A DNA stretch of 64,000 nucleotides, taken from positions 1 through 64,000 of the forward strand of contig JADHSM010000005.1 of NCBI GenBank assembly GCA_016776905.1, given 5' to 3'. Source of the DNA: Planctomycetota bacterium (GTDB lineage Bacteria > Planctomycetota > UBA8108 > UBA1146). How positions within the stretch are numbered: the stretch's first letter is position 1; the number at the start of each line of letters is the position of its first letter. The position numbers and the translations under genes are program-made. Below are positions 49,559 through 59,103 of the stretch, piece after piece. The notes under the pieces were generated by a model. It was not told the origin of the DNA, did not search any database, and saw only the letters and a program-made list of their open reading frames with translations.

Positions 49559-50066
49559 TTCGGATCTCTCAACGGTCGACCAAACAAACAGGGAATTGCT
49601 TTATTTTGCCCGAGTGAGAGTCCATGAACCATCCAATCGAATCAACACAGCCAATTCGGCTCCATCAATGGACAGAATTAGTCATGATTTGGAATGGCTG
49701 AGAAGCACTTATCCTAAATATCATCTGATCTGGGTAAAAAGTGAGAGCCCATAATTCTTGTAGATATATGCGACCGAATGTCCCACCATCGCCAAACAGA
49801 AACAAAGTCATGGTCAATACAGACTCAAGACTCGTTGCCAGATCTTCATCGATGGGAGCAATACGGTGGCGGAAGCTCTACTTCTCAATCGCGTATTATC
49901 GATTTTGAGAGCCGGACGCTCACTGCCAATGAGAATGCAAAACATGACTCAGGAGCGATTTTTAAAAAAGAGAAACCCGACAAGTGGATACTTTTATTCA
50001 CATACAAGCTGAAGACATCACATTCGGTGACGTCATCTACAACTGACTCCTAAGGGGGACGAGAAT
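49559..50066. other. Intergenic region upstream of fluC, no gene supported
   Basis: These 508 bp lie between the MFS gene (-) and fluC (+). A 91-codon frame at 49778-50053 has no ribosome site and no recognisable sequence. I looked for a fluoride riboswitch before fluC: ACTGACTCCTAA at about 50041 resembles the conserved 3' element, but the paired 5' element is not found close by. Confidence 0.5.
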
Positions 50067-50489
50067 ATGGGCTGGATCTGGGCGGCACTCGGTGGGGCTG
50101 TGGGCGCATCTTTACGCTGGGGAGTCTATCAATGGGCTCAGAAATTACAGACTCATCCCATCACCTCGTTTGCTCCTGGCGCAGCCACTCTGACGACAAC
50201 AGGCACGCTCTTGGTGAATCTCAGCGGCTCACTCGTGATCGGCTTACTGATGGGTCTTTTTGATACGAGGGTCTTTCTGGATGAGCGACTTCGAACTTTT
50301 TTGATCATGGGAGTTCTTGGAGGATTCACAACTATGAGTGCGCTGAGCATGGAAGGCTGGCAACTTCTCAGAGCAGGACATGCTTTTAAGGCGATCATGT
50401 TCGTCACCTTGCAAACGCTAGGGTGTGTCATCCTTGCAGGAATAGGTTGGTCTCTAGGGAGACTTCTTCTCGGGCAAGATAATGGGTAA
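50067..50489 (+). CDS. fluC: Fluoride efflux channel
   Basis: FluC (CrcB) is a small membrane channel that exports fluoride as an antiparallel dimer. The 140 residues have four membrane segments with family motifs GGAVGASLRW, GTLLVNLSGSLVIG and GGFTTMSALSME. The last is usually GFTTFSTF; the Met-for-Phe and Ala-for-Thr changes are near the fluoride-lining Phe/Thr track, so selectivity or rate could differ. An AAGGGGG site lies upstream of the ATG. It converges with the S4 gene, 20 bp apart. Confidence 0.92.
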   Translation: MGWIWAALGGAVGASLRWGVYQWAQKLQTHPITSFAPGAATLTTTGTLLVNLSGSLVIGLLMGLFDTRVFLDERLRTFLIMGVLGGFTTMSALSMEGWQLLRAGHAFKAIMFVTLQTLGCVILAGIGWSLGRLLLGQDNG

Positions 50490-50509
50490 GTAAACGCTTC
50501 TGTTGAATT

Positions 50510-50710
50510 CTACACGTCAAAAGAAACGACGTGCTCTTGCCCTTCAAAGGCAACCCGGTCACCAGCCCTAAGAACTCGTCCACGGCGAGTATCCACATCG
50601 CCATTCACCATAACTTCACCCTGTTGGATTCGAATCTTGGCTTCACCACCTGTCGAGCAGATCCCCATCCATTTTAGGTACTGAGAAAGTCGAATCGTTT
50701 TTTCTTCCAT
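50510..50710 (-). CDS. Small S4-domain RNA-binding protein
   Basis: This 66-residue protein is almost entirely an S4 RNA-binding domain (RLSQYLKWMGICSTGGEAKIRIQQGEVMVNGDVDTRRGRVLRAGDRV), like the YaaA/RlbA-type small S4 proteins. It probably binds structured RNA, perhaps rRNA. Its ATG overlaps the stop of the ArsC-GAF gene by one base (TAATG), so the two are translationally coupled; the functional link is unclear. Confidence 0.88.
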   Translation of the reverse strand: MEEKTIRLSQYLKWMGICSTGGEAKIRIQQGEVMVNGDVDTRRGRVLRAGDRVAFEGQEHVVSFDV

Positions 50711-51702
50711 TAGGAACTCTTCTCTACAGGGTGACCAAATGCGCCGAAACCTTCCAGCAATGCATCCATGACAAGAGCGTCACAGGGATGAATCTCTTCG
50801 CTAGAATCCAAATCCCATACAGCGACGACGTCGCCATTCTCATCAAAGATAGGGCGAACGATGGATGAAACTGTATTCAATCCACTTTCACCATCGCAAG
50901 AAACATATCCTGGCCAACGATTCACATCGGCAGCCACTAGAATGCTTCCTTGCTGAACAGCATCGAAACACATCCCGCTCCTTTGTCCCGGATTCTCTTC
51001 AATCGTCGCACAAACAGGAGGACCTGCGGCGTCACCCAGAACTAATCTTCTGTTGGGAACTTGACCTTTGAGATGATAAAACCCGTTCCAAAGCCAACCA
51101 AAAGGCTTCATTTCATCGTGGATGATCTGCGGCAGAATCGCCCATGCCTCAACTTGGTCCATCGCTTCGCCACAGGATTGAACTAAAGACCTATAAGCAA
51201 CTCGCCGCTCTTCAGGAATTTCACCCGGAAGCTGATCAAGAATCTCGAACAAAGCTGCCTTAAAATCGAGCGTGGCCAAATACCTTTGAATACGCTGCCG
51301 AATCGCTTCACGAGCGACTCTGAATATCTGCATCCCTTCGGGGCTCTCGTCATCGACTGACACATGCTCTGCAGGATCGGGGAATGGCCAATGTAATGTT
51401 CGACTCGCCCCCGGAAATACAGGGCATTCTTCATTCGCAGAATTGCAGACCGTGATCGCTAGATCAAAACTGCCCTCGGAGTACTCGCTGATACCTTGAC
51501 TGCAAAGATCAGAAACAGGAATACCTTCCTCTTCCAAGACTTTGATTGCGAGTGGATGAGGAGTTCCAGTGGGTTGAGTTCCTGCTGATGCACAAGCCCA
51601 TTGCCCGCCCGATTCTTCACGCCATAGAGCCTCTGCCAAAATCGATCTACAGGAGTTTCCTGTACAAAGAATGATCACTGAAGGCGTCACATTTTTTGAC
51701 AT
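50710..51702 (-). CDS. ArsC-type phosphatase fused to fRMsr-like GAF domain
   Basis: This 330-residue protein joins two domains. The first (1-140) is a thioredoxin-coupled ArsC/low-molecular-weight phosphatase with P-loop CTGNSCRS (C13, C18, R19) and redox cysteines C86 and C93 (TVCNSANEECPVFPG), spaced as in the arsenate reductase family. The second (about 165-325) is a GAF domain resembling free-methionine-(R)-sulfoxide reductase: NGFYHLKG, LVLGDAAGPPVC (C231), GMCFDA (C245), YVSCDGES (C269) and VAVWDLDS. These three cysteines correspond to the fRMsr redox set. I infer an arsenate reductase with a linked peroxide/methionine-sulfoxide or redox-sensing function. It is coupled to the S4 gene. 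Confidence 0.84.
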   Translation of the reverse strand: MSKNVTPSVIILCTGNSCRSILAEALWREESGGQWACASAGTQPTGTPHPLAIKVLEEEGIPVSDLCSQGISEYSEGSFDLAITVCNSANEECPVFPGASRTLHWPFPDPAEHVSVDDESPEGMQIFRVAREAIRQRIQRYLATLDFKAALFEILDQLPGEIPEERRVAYRSLVQSCGEAMDQVEAWAILPQIIHDEMKPFGWLWNGFYHLKGQVPNRRLVLGDAAGPPVCATIEENPGQRSGMCFDAVQQGSILVAADVNRWPGYVSCDGESGLNTVSSIVRPIFDENGDVVAVWDLDSSEEIHPCDALVMDALLEGFGAFGHPVEKSS

Positions 51703-51852
51703 TTTCTATTCCTCATGTTCACAATATCAGGAAACTTCAGCATAGCAGTGAACCCCTCTTCCGGTACCCTGAGCACAGCAAGATTAGGATAATTTAAGAA
51801 CATCAATAACGGTTGCTATGGCTTTCGCGTCACTCTTGGCATTCATATAGCA

Positions 51853-51886
51853 GAAGACGTGAGTTCGAATCTCAACAGGTCCACCA
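51853..51886 (+). other. Orphan tmRNA/tRNA-like 3' end
   Basis: The sequence GACGTGAGTTCGAATCTCAA, followed by CAGGTCC, A and CCA, matches the T-arm, acceptor 3' strand, discriminator and CCA of a tmRNA or tRNA. T-stem is 51859-51863/51871-51875 with one mismatch at its base. No matching 5' acceptor strand (GGACCTG) or TTCGAC tmRNA head occurs just upstream or downstream, so it is an incomplete copy, possibly left by integration at an ssrA or tRNA gene. Confidence 0.5.
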
Positions 51887-51999
51887 ACCGTTTGCCTTTA
51901 AATACCTATTGGCGTTCAATTAGCAAACAGGGTGGATGGCTCGCTACCATCCAGAACATGAAAATCACTCTCGGGAGTAAATCCGAGAATGGAGAATAA

Positions 52000-53481
52000 A
52001 TGCCTCATAGAATTTTGATTTCAGGTCGATGTCTTTTAATCGCCCTTCTTCTCCATACCGGAGTGTTTGCGGACGAAAAAGCAGCTCCACCGAACATCGT
52101 CTACATTCTGGCGGACGATCTGGGCTACAAAGAGCTCGGAAGTTATGGCCAAGAAAAGATAAAAACGCCCCGACTGGATGCTCTTGCAGAAGAGGGGATG
52201 CGTTTTACTCGACACTACTCTGGTGCCCCAGTTTGTGCTTCTTCACGATGCGTTCTAATGACCGGTCTTCACTGTGGACATTCTCTTGTCAGAAACAATT
52301 GGGAAAATGGCGGCTGGGGAGAGCGACAACCAGAAGGCCAATATCCCCTACCCACTGGAACCCATACCATCGCCCGGGCCTTGCAAAACGCAGGATACGC
52401 AACAGGCGTCTTTGGGAAATGGGGATTGGGCGGTCCGGGAACGACTGGCGCACCTGAGCATCAAGGATTTGATACTTCTTGCACTGTGATTTGCCAAAGA
52501 AAAGCACATAACTTCTACCCCAATCACCTTTGGAAAAATGGGGAGAAGATGACACTAGAAGGAAATGGTTGGTTCAAAGCTCACGAAAAAATCAGTGCGC
52601 CTCTTGCCACTGAACAGGAATACTTTGATCGATACCTACGAAAGACTTATTCTCCTGATATCTTCCTCGAAGAAGCTCTCGCATTTGTCGACGACGCTCA
52701 TGCTGAACAGAAACCATTCTTCCTTTACTACCCCAGTCCCATCCCCCACGTCGCTCTTCAGGTTCCGGTCGAAGACCTAGACGCCTATCCGCGTGAGTGG
52801 GATGAAGTTCCCTATCTCGGTGGAAGTTATCTACCCCATCCACGTCCGAGAGCCGCTTATGCCGCGATGATCACTCATCTGGATAAAGAGGTGGGAGCCA
52901 TACTGGATCACCTGCAATCACTGGGCCTCTCTGAAAATACTCTCGTGATGTTCAGTAGTGATAATGGAACGACATGGGCTGGCGGCGTTGATCATGAGTT
53001 CTTTGGGAGCACACAAGGCCTCAGTGGACTTAAAGGAAGCGTTCTCGAAGGCGGACTTCGAGTGCCGTTTATTGCCCAATGGCCTGGAAAAATTAAGCCG
53101 GGTACGGTGAGTGAATTCCCATCTTATTTCCCTGATCTATTTCCCACCCTACTCGCTGTCGCGGGCCAGCCTGATACTCGCCCTCACGATGGCCAAAATT
53201 TGGTCCCTGTTTTTCAGGGCCAAGAATTACTGAGAAAGAAAGATCTCTATTGGGAACATGGCGATCAACAAGCGTTGATTTCGGGGGATTGGAAGTTAGT
53301 ACGGAGACGATTAGGGAAGAAAAATCCTACAACCAAACTGTTTCATCTGGTCAAAGACCCCGGAGAAACAAATAATCTGGCGACAGAGAAACCCGAAGTT
53401 TTGGAAAGACTCCTCAACATTAGTAAAAATTCGCGGTTCCCGTCTCTCGTATTTCCTAACTCTGGGCTCGATCTTCCATAA
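52000..53481 (+). CDS. Sulfatase (formylglycine type)
   Basis: This exported sulfatase (493 residues) hydrolyses sulfate esters, probably of marine polysaccharides. It has a signal peptide (ending near GVFADEK), the metal-site ADDLGY (D39, D40), and the sulfatase signature CASSRCVLMTG with C79 converted to formylglycine (C-x-S-x-R). A second metal-site stretch is SDNGTTWAGG. The substrate cannot be read. GGAGAATAA precedes the ATG. The DNA glycosylase gene starts 6 bp after its stop. A maturation enzyme (FGE) is not in this window. Confidence 0.93.
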   Translation: MPHRILISGRCLLIALLLHTGVFADEKAAPPNIVYILADDLGYKELGSYGQEKIKTPRLDALAEEGMRFTRHYSGAPVCASSRCVLMTGLHCGHSLVRNNWENGGWGERQPEGQYPLPTGTHTIARALQNAGYATGVFGKWGLGGPGTTGAPEHQGFDTSCTVICQRKAHNFYPNHLWKNGEKMTLEGNGWFKAHEKISAPLATEQEYFDRYLRKTYSPDIFLEEALAFVDDAHAEQKPFFLYYPSPIPHVALQVPVEDLDAYPREWDEVPYLGGSYLPHPRPRAAYAAMITHLDKEVGAILDHLQSLGLSENTLVMFSSDNGTTWAGGVDHEFFGSTQGLSGLKGSVLEGGLRVPFIAQWPGKIKPGTVSEFPSYFPDLFPTLLAVAGQPDTRPHDGQNLVPVFQGQELLRKKDLYWEHGDQQALISGDWKLVRRRLGKKNPTTKLFHLVKDPGETNNLATEKPEVLERLLNISKNSRFPSLVFPNSGLDLP

Positions 53482-53487
53482 ACAAAG

Positions 53488-54123
53488 ATGGTAATCAAAA
53501 AAACGCCCATCGAACAAGATTGGAAGGCTGCTATCCAGCAGCTAAAACGAGTCGAACCGGGTTTCCATGAAGTCATCAAATCTCAGCGCGGTTCTCCACT
53601 CGAAATTCAAAGAAGTCGATCCCCTTTTGAAGCATTGATACGTTCGATCATCTATCAACAAATCACTGGCAAAGCCGCAGCGACAATCCATCAGCGTTTT
53701 TTAGATTCGTTTCCACGAAGAAGACCTATTGCAGAAACGATTGTAAAATTAGATTCCAAAAAACTACGTTCTTGCGGACTTTCTAGCAATAAAGCTCGCG
53801 CCATTATTGATCTCGCGGAACACCAACTCAGAGGAGATCTACCGGGCTTCGCTGCTTTGAATCGACTGAATAATGAGAGCATTATCGACAAACTATCCAT
53901 GATTCATGGTATCGGTCCGTGGACAGTTCAAATGCTACTGATCTTCCAATTGGGAAGGGTAGACGTTTTACCGAGTAACGATTTGGGTGTGTGTAAAGGC
54001 GCAACGATAATACTCGGCAGAAAAAAAATGCTCAGTTCCAAGCAACTAGAAAAGCATGCCAAACGATGGGCACCCTACCGCTCTATCGCTAGTTGGTACT
54101 GTTGGCGAGCAACCGAATTGTAA
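53488..54123 (+). CDS. HhH-GPD DNA glycosylase (AlkA-like)
   Basis: This 211-residue protein excises alkylated bases, initiating base-excision repair. The catalytic core matches the 3-methyladenine glycosylase II family: an N-terminal FEALIRSIIYQQITGKAA, the helix-hairpin-helix LSMIHGIGPWTVQML and the catalytic Asp in LPSNDLGVCKGA. The family's N-terminal domain of E. coli AlkA is absent, as in the short archaeal/bacterial forms. It starts 6 bp after the sulfatase stop with only a weak ribosome site, so it likely relies on the same transcript, although the functions are unrelated. Confidence 0.92.
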   Translation: MVIKKTPIEQDWKAAIQQLKRVEPGFHEVIKSQRGSPLEIQRSRSPFEALIRSIIYQQITGKAAATIHQRFLDSFPRRRPIAETIVKLDSKKLRSCGLSSNKARAIIDLAEHQLRGDLPGFAALNRLNNESIIDKLSMIHGIGPWTVQMLLIFQLGRVDVLPSNDLGVCKGATIILGRKKMLSSKQLEKHAKRWAPYRSIASWYCWRATEL

Positions 54124-54220
54124 CCCACATCGTAACTGAACTCTCTTAGTGTACGCATTCGAGTTCTAAATTTTTTTCTATTTCCTAGATCACTTCTTAA
54201 TAAAACTAATAAGGATTGTA

Positions 54221-57200
54221 CTAGTCATCTTTTATTGAATTTAATGCATGTACCGTAAAGTGTATGAATGATTCTGTTTTTTTCATATCACTGAAACTCA
54301 ACGACCAGTCGAGATGCATTTGCATCGCAGGCTTCATGTCAGGAATGAATAATTGCACCTCTTTACCGTCTTCGGATAGCGTCGCAGAAACTACACTAAA
54401 ACTTGTCGTACCTTCTTCGCCGGTTACGAGGTCTAACTTGGGGGAACCATAGTTACTACTCCATTGATAATTCCAGCCTTCCAAATTGAATGCTTCTATT
54501 AAATCTTCAGGGTTAGTAGTGATTTTTTCATTGAAGGTGATACGTAGCCCTGATTTCTGAGGTTTCAATGATATCGGGATCGGCAATGAAGATTCAGTTC
54601 TTCTCACTCGATAAAAACCTCCGGGGTCCGTCTTATCTGAAGACCAACCAAAAAGACCAGAAAGATATAAACTTCCATCCTCATGAAAGCGCCCTCTCAT
54701 AGTTCCCGTCGGAGTCGCAATCGGTAAAGGTACTATTCCACCTTGATGAAAACCGTCCACTTCATCCTCTAAAATTAAATACACTTCGCCAGTGCCATAA
54801 GATAATCCTAGTAATTTGCCACTCAGGTCACCCCATATTCCTTCTGGAACACGCACCTGTGCTGCGGGTGAACGATCAACAGAAGGATGAATCCAACAAA
54901 GAGGTGGTTCATATGTTGTTCGAAGTTGTTTCGCATTGAGCATGCTTCCGCTCCAGTTGTTTCCATGGAACGAACCTTCGGTGATACGATTGATGCGATT
55001 AGCAGGCGTCCAATGACCTTCTTGATCTGAACCCCATGCAATTCCATCTTGGTCCACTGCTAATCCATTGGGTGCTCTAAATCCGGATGCGACAACTCGG
55101 GAATTAGAACCATCTCCATCTACTTGAATCAAAGTTCCATGTTGGGGATGGCTGGGTAATTTTGCATGCCTGGCCGCTTTCAAATAATAGACTTTCCCAT
55201 CAACTCCTTCTTGAAGACCCCCCGCAGGCTCATGAAAGTGGGGCGAGTTCATCGCATCCACATTAAAGGCACGGTAGATGTCCGTCTCGTCATCACCATT
55301 CACATCCACGAGCTCGGTAATTTGATCCCGCCCTAAGACGAGAATCTGCTCTTTCCCATCCGTCTTTTCACGGGTCAACAGGCCCAGTGGCTGACTTAAA
55401 CCGCTGGCGATTCTTCGCCAACTCAGGTTTTCTAACCCTCCAGTGATTCCATCAACACGCCAAACATCGCCATTCCATGTCGAAATAGCAGCAGATTTCC
55501 CATCATTCATAAAATCGAAGTCGCCAAATCGCATCCATGAGTCCCAGGGATTTTCTTCAGGCCAAGTGATCTGATCGATTTCAAACGGGCTTTCAGAAGT
55601 CACCCCTTCTTCTTGCAAAGAATTGATGAATTCAGGCAATCGTGAAACAGGGCCAGACCACTCGTATAATGTGCCCTTTTGATCGGCAAGGCTTTGCTGA
55701 ACAACAAGTCTCACCCCTGGGTCTTCGCCAGAAACTAAATTGAATCGAGCTTTGTTTAATCCGGTTACCGCCACTGACCTCACCAATGGCTCCCCTGATT
55801 CAGCAGCCGTCGCCATCACATCTGATTCATCAGCATCTGCCTTGACATACATTCGGATACCATCGATGTAGCCACTAAAATATGGTTCTTCTGGAAAGTT
55901 ATCTGCAGTGAAACCTATCTGGATAACTGCGTCTTCGATGGGGCCTTCCAATTCGAGGATTCCCTCCCCGTCTTCTGTACCATCAAGGAATAATCGAACT
56001 TGCCGGGTCCATGGATTCCATGAAAACGCCACATGATGCCAACGACCATCTGCCACTTCCCGATCTCCACTGACAGCCCCTACCCAGCCGATATCGAAAC
56101 ACAGACGCCCATCGCGAATGAAGAAGGCTTTCCCACCTTCCATCCATGGCTCGTCACTTCGAGTCTGAGAAAAAATAGATCCGTCTTTGGTTGTACACAC
56201 CCAAGCAGCAAAGGTCAGTCCATGTGTATAAAATTCGAAGTTGTCATGTCGTGTCCAAATAGCTCTCGAAGTCCCATCGAAATCAAGCGCTCGTCCTCGA
56301 ATTCCTCTTCGCCATGTCACACCTTCCAACTTGAGATCGTTTTCCGAATCGACAATATTTTCCATGAACTCACCGGAACTTTCGTCGCAATTCCAACCTG
56401 CGATAAGTTTCATATTCGATTTAGATTGACCTTGAATAACAAGAACTGATTTTTCTGTAGAACTATCCGGGATCTCATCCGAAAGATTCGATCCTTCTTT
56501 TCCATATAGACTTACCTTTTCTCCTGAAAGCAAGTCTAGATCTCTCGTAACGACCTCTGCTCCAGCAGGAATAACAATGTACTCCGAGTCTTCTTCTGAG
56601 TCAGAAATAACTGCGAGCTCCCCTGCCAAGATGATTTCTTCTCCATAAATTGCTTTTGATCCTTGTCCCCAGATCTCCCCAAGTGGAGAAGGATCGCGAA
56701 AGTACCTACGATTCACTACTGAACGAAATCGTTTTATAGAGTCTGGGCCCTCAAATTTTGCGAGATGTAAATGTGAGTAAATTTCTTCATCACCTGTTGA
56801 AGTCACCTCAATAATTAATCGTCCTGAATTAAGAACTAATTTTGCAGAACTCATACTCGATTTTGAGGTCTTGAGATCCAGCAAGAATTTACTTCCATCT
56901 GGAAGCTCGAGAAGGCTCTCGGATTTAACGACTTCATTTGGAAGAATTCTTACAGCCGAAAGATTTGCACCCTCTTCTGCTTCCATTACAGAAAACTGCA
57001 ATCCTCCTTTTAGATTCTTACAATGGATGGATCTCTTCCAGACCTCAATTTCTTGGCCTTTCAAAAGAAGAGGTCTCTCAAAAACATCCGCTGCTCCTAT
57101 CGAGTAATGGAGGAGAATTCCACTAAGGTCTCTTTGCAACCCTTTCCAGCGACCGCTGCCCTTAGGTAACGGTCCATAGGGAACCTTTCTGGGATCTGAA

Positions 57201-57571
57201 AAAGATTGCCCTTGAGCCACAACACCTGGCCCCGGTGGATTCGTCCAAATGGGATCACCCGAGATTCGGGGCCATGTTCCATGAGGCCCGTCATATACAA
57301 TGCCTCTCAGCTCAACAAACTCACCTTCCCAACCCGCTGCCCAACGCAACTCTGCTGTATCAAAGAGCACCGCGCGACTTCCGTCTTCTGTGAGCGGAAT
57401 TGCGACGCCCTTACAGGCAATATTGTCGGGAGTCACTTCTATCGCGGCAGACAAAAATGGCCCGTAATCCATCGCTTCCCATGGTGCGTCTTGTGCCGAA
57501 AGATTTTCGAATACTGCAGGAACTGGTGAAAAAATCATAACTAGAGCCACTAGAGGAAAAATCTGAGTCAT
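54221..57571 (-). CDS. Large secreted LamG/propeller protein (PVC-type)
   Basis: This 1116-residue exported protein has a signal peptide (ending near LSAQ). The N-terminal 300 or so residues (PWEAMDYGPFLSAAIEV, GIVYDGPHGTWPRISG) match the DUF6797-type domain found before such propellers in PVC bacteria. A LamG/concanavalin-like domain follows (about 420-590, GRALDFDGTSRAIW, DGRWHHVAFSW). A six-bladed propeller of the sorbosone-dehydrogenase type follows (about 660-1000: GFRAPNGLAVDQDGIAWGSDQEGHW). There is a short beta C-terminal domain and no CxxCH haem site. AGGAG lies 8 nt before the ATG. I infer a glycan-related secreted protein of unknown substrate. Confidence 0.83.
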   Translation of the reverse strand: MTQIFPLVALVMIFSPVPAVFENLSAQDAPWEAMDYGPFLSAAIEVTPDNIACKGVAIPLTEDGSRAVLFDTAELRWAAGWEGEFVELRGIVYDGPHGTWPRISGDPIWTNPPGPGVVAQGQSFSDPRKVPYGPLPKGSGRWKGLQRDLSGILLHYSIGAADVFERPLLLKGQEIEVWKRSIHCKNLKGGLQFSVMEAEEGANLSAVRILPNEVVKSESLLELPDGSKFLLDLKTSKSSMSSAKLVLNSGRLIIEVTSTGDEEIYSHLHLAKFEGPDSIKRFRSVVNRRYFRDPSPLGEIWGQGSKAIYGEEIILAGELAVISDSEEDSEYIVIPAGAEVVTRDLDLLSGEKVSLYGKEGSNLSDEIPDSSTEKSVLVIQGQSKSNMKLIAGWNCDESSGEFMENIVDSENDLKLEGVTWRRGIRGRALDFDGTSRAIWTRHDNFEFYTHGLTFAAWVCTTKDGSIFSQTRSDEPWMEGGKAFFIRDGRLCFDIGWVGAVSGDREVADGRWHHVAFSWNPWTRQVRLFLDGTEDGEGILELEGPIEDAVIQIGFTADNFPEEPYFSGYIDGIRMYVKADADESDVMATAAESGEPLVRSVAVTGLNKARFNLVSGEDPGVRLVVQQSLADQKGTLYEWSGPVSRLPEFINSLQEEGVTSESPFEIDQITWPEENPWDSWMRFGDFDFMNDGKSAAISTWNGDVWRVDGITGGLENLSWRRIASGLSQPLGLLTREKTDGKEQILVLGRDQITELVDVNGDDETDIYRAFNVDAMNSPHFHEPAGGLQEGVDGKVYYLKAARHAKLPSHPQHGTLIQVDGDGSNSRVVASGFRAPNGLAVDQDGIAWGSDQEGHWTPANRINRITEGSFHGNNWSGSMLNAKQLRTTYEPPLCWIHPSVDRSPAAQVRVPEGIWGDLSGKLLGLSYGTGEVYLILEDEVDGFHQGGIVPLPIATPTGTMRGRFHEDGSLYLSGLFGWSSDKTDPGGFYRVRRTESSLPIPISLKPQKSGLRITFNEKITTNPEDLIEAFNLEGWNYQWSSNYGSPKLDLVTGEEGTTSFSVVSATLSEDGKEVQLFIPDMKPAMQMHLDWSLSFSDMKKTESFIHFTVHALNSIKDD

Positions 57572-57723
57572 TTGGGTTCTCCTAAGTGCAGAAAGGGGGG
57601 TCTTCTGACCTGATTGTAGAACTAGGGATGTTCAGGATCGAGCCTACACTTCACTGGTATTGACTCGGCTTCGGTGGCCTCCTATGGCATCTATCGTGTA
57701 CCTTGTCCCCGAGAGGAGTCGCT

Positions 57724-59103
57724 ATGGATTACCGAATCGAAAAAGACACTATGGGAGAAGTTGAAGTTCCCTCAGATCGCCTCTGGGGAGCACAAACCCA
57801 AAGGTCACTACAAAATTTCCGGATCGGCTCTGAACGAATGCGGCGTCCAATGATTCGGGCGATGGGTCTCGTTAAGCAAGCAGCGGCTCAAGTGAATGCA
57901 GAACTGGGTGGAATTCCGAATGAGGTTGCAGAGGCCATCATCGACGCGACAGAAGAAGTCATACGTGGAGACTTAGATGACCACTTCCCTCTCGTTGTCT
58001 ATCAAACGGGTTCGGGAACCCAGTCGAACATGAACTCTAATGAGGTCATCGCCAATAGAGCAAATCAATCGATGGGTCAACCGCTTGGAAGTAAATCGCC
58101 GGTACATCCAAACGACCACGTCAATCATGCCCAGAGCACCAATGATTCTTTTCCGACAGCGATACATGTCGCATGCGCATCGGAATGTCACGATCGACTG
58201 ATCCCAGCAATATCTGCACTTCGAGATTGCTTTGAGGATCTCGCCAGAAAAAATTCTGGCATCGTGAAAATTGGAAGAACTCATCTGCAAGATGCCACTC
58301 CATTAACTCTAGGTCAGGAAATCAGTGGCTGGTCAGATCAATTACGTATAGCAGATCATCATTTGAAGTCTGCCTTGGAACTGATCCATGAACTTCCGAT
58401 TGGCGGCACTGCCGTTGGAACCGGACTCAACACTCGCGAAGGTTATGCGGAAAAAGTTCCAGCTGTCTTGTCGAAGACGACAGGAATACCGTTTATTCCC
58501 GCCCCCAATAAGTTTGCTCAACTCGGTGGCAAGGAAGCTCTCGTCGCATTATCAGGAGCACTCAAAACTCTCGCTTCGGCCCTTCACAAAATTGCGAATG
58601 ATGTTCGCTGGCTCGCAAGTGGTCCACGTTGTGGGATTGGAGAGATCACTATTCCTGCGAATGAGCCGGGATCTTCCATCATGCCTGGAAAAGTGAATCC
58701 AACTCAGTCTGAAGCGATGACGATGGTCTGTGCTCGGGTACTGGGAAACGATGCTGCAATCGGATTCAGCGGATCACTGGGCAATTTTGAGCTCAATGTA
58801 TACATGCCCGTCATCGGTGATTGCGTCTTGCAATCCATCGACCTTCTTGCAGCCTCCATCAATTCGTTCAGAGAAAACTGTGCCGAAGGTATCGAGCCTG
58901 TACAAGAGCGCATCGATGATTTACTACACCGATCACTGATGTTAGTCACCGCACTGAATCCTCACATCGGCTACGACAAAGCTGCAGATGTCGCAAAGAC
59001 TGCTCACGCTGAAGGTAAGACACTCCGCGAAGTGGCTATCGAAAAAGGATACTGCACTGGTGAAGAATTTGATTCTTGGGTCGTTCCTTCCGAAATGACC
59101 TAA
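57724..59103 (+). CDS. fumC: Fumarate hydratase, class II
   Basis: FumC interconverts fumarate and malate in the TCA cycle. The 459 residues carry the superfamily signature [15 protein letters not shown], the [13 protein letters not shown] substrate motif and [12 protein letters not shown] and [10 protein letters not shown] segments. The ATG at 57724 is chosen for AGGAG 5 nt upstream; a TTG 21 bp earlier is less likely. It ends convergently with the ferritin-like gene, overlapping it by 4 bp, so the two stops interlock. Confidence 0.97.
   Translation: MDYRIEKDTMGEVEVPSDRLWGAQTQRSLQNFRIGSERMRRPMIRAMGLVKQAAAQVNAELGGIPNEVAEAIIDATEEVIRGDLDDHFPLVVYQTGSGTQSNMNSNEVIANRANQSMGQPLGSKSPVHPNDHVNHAQSTNDSFPTAIHVACASECHDRLIPAISALRDCFEDLARKNSGIVKIGRTHLQDATPLTLGQEISGWSDQLRIADHHLKSALELIHELPIGGTAVGTGLNTREGYAEKVPAVLSKTTGIPFIPAPNKFAQLGGKEALVALSGALKTLASALHKIANDVRWLASGPRCGIGEITIPANEPGSSIMPGKVNPTQSEAMTMVCARVLGNDAAIGFSGSLGNFELNVYMPVIGDCVLQSIDLLAASINSFRENCAEGIEPVQERIDDLLHRSLMLVTALNPHIGYDKAADVAKTAHAEGKTLREVAIEKGYCTGEEFDSWVVPSEMT

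Noticed and set aside
49778-50053. 91-residue frame upstream of fluC
   Set aside because: No ribosome site, low-complexity composition and no family resemblance; treated as chance.
49990-50066. Fluoride riboswitch before fluC
   Set aside because: ACTGACTCCTAA resembles the conserved 3' element, but the 5' GATGG...CGCC element was not found within the usual 50-80 nt; the closest GATGGGAG (about 49850) is too far away.
51703-51999. Complete or permuted tmRNA around the 51853-51886 stub
   Set aside because: No GGACCTG-type acceptor 5' strand or TTCGAC head was found downstream (permuted order) or close upstream; the upstream TTCGAC near 51394 lies inside the ArsC fusion gene and lacks the acceptor.
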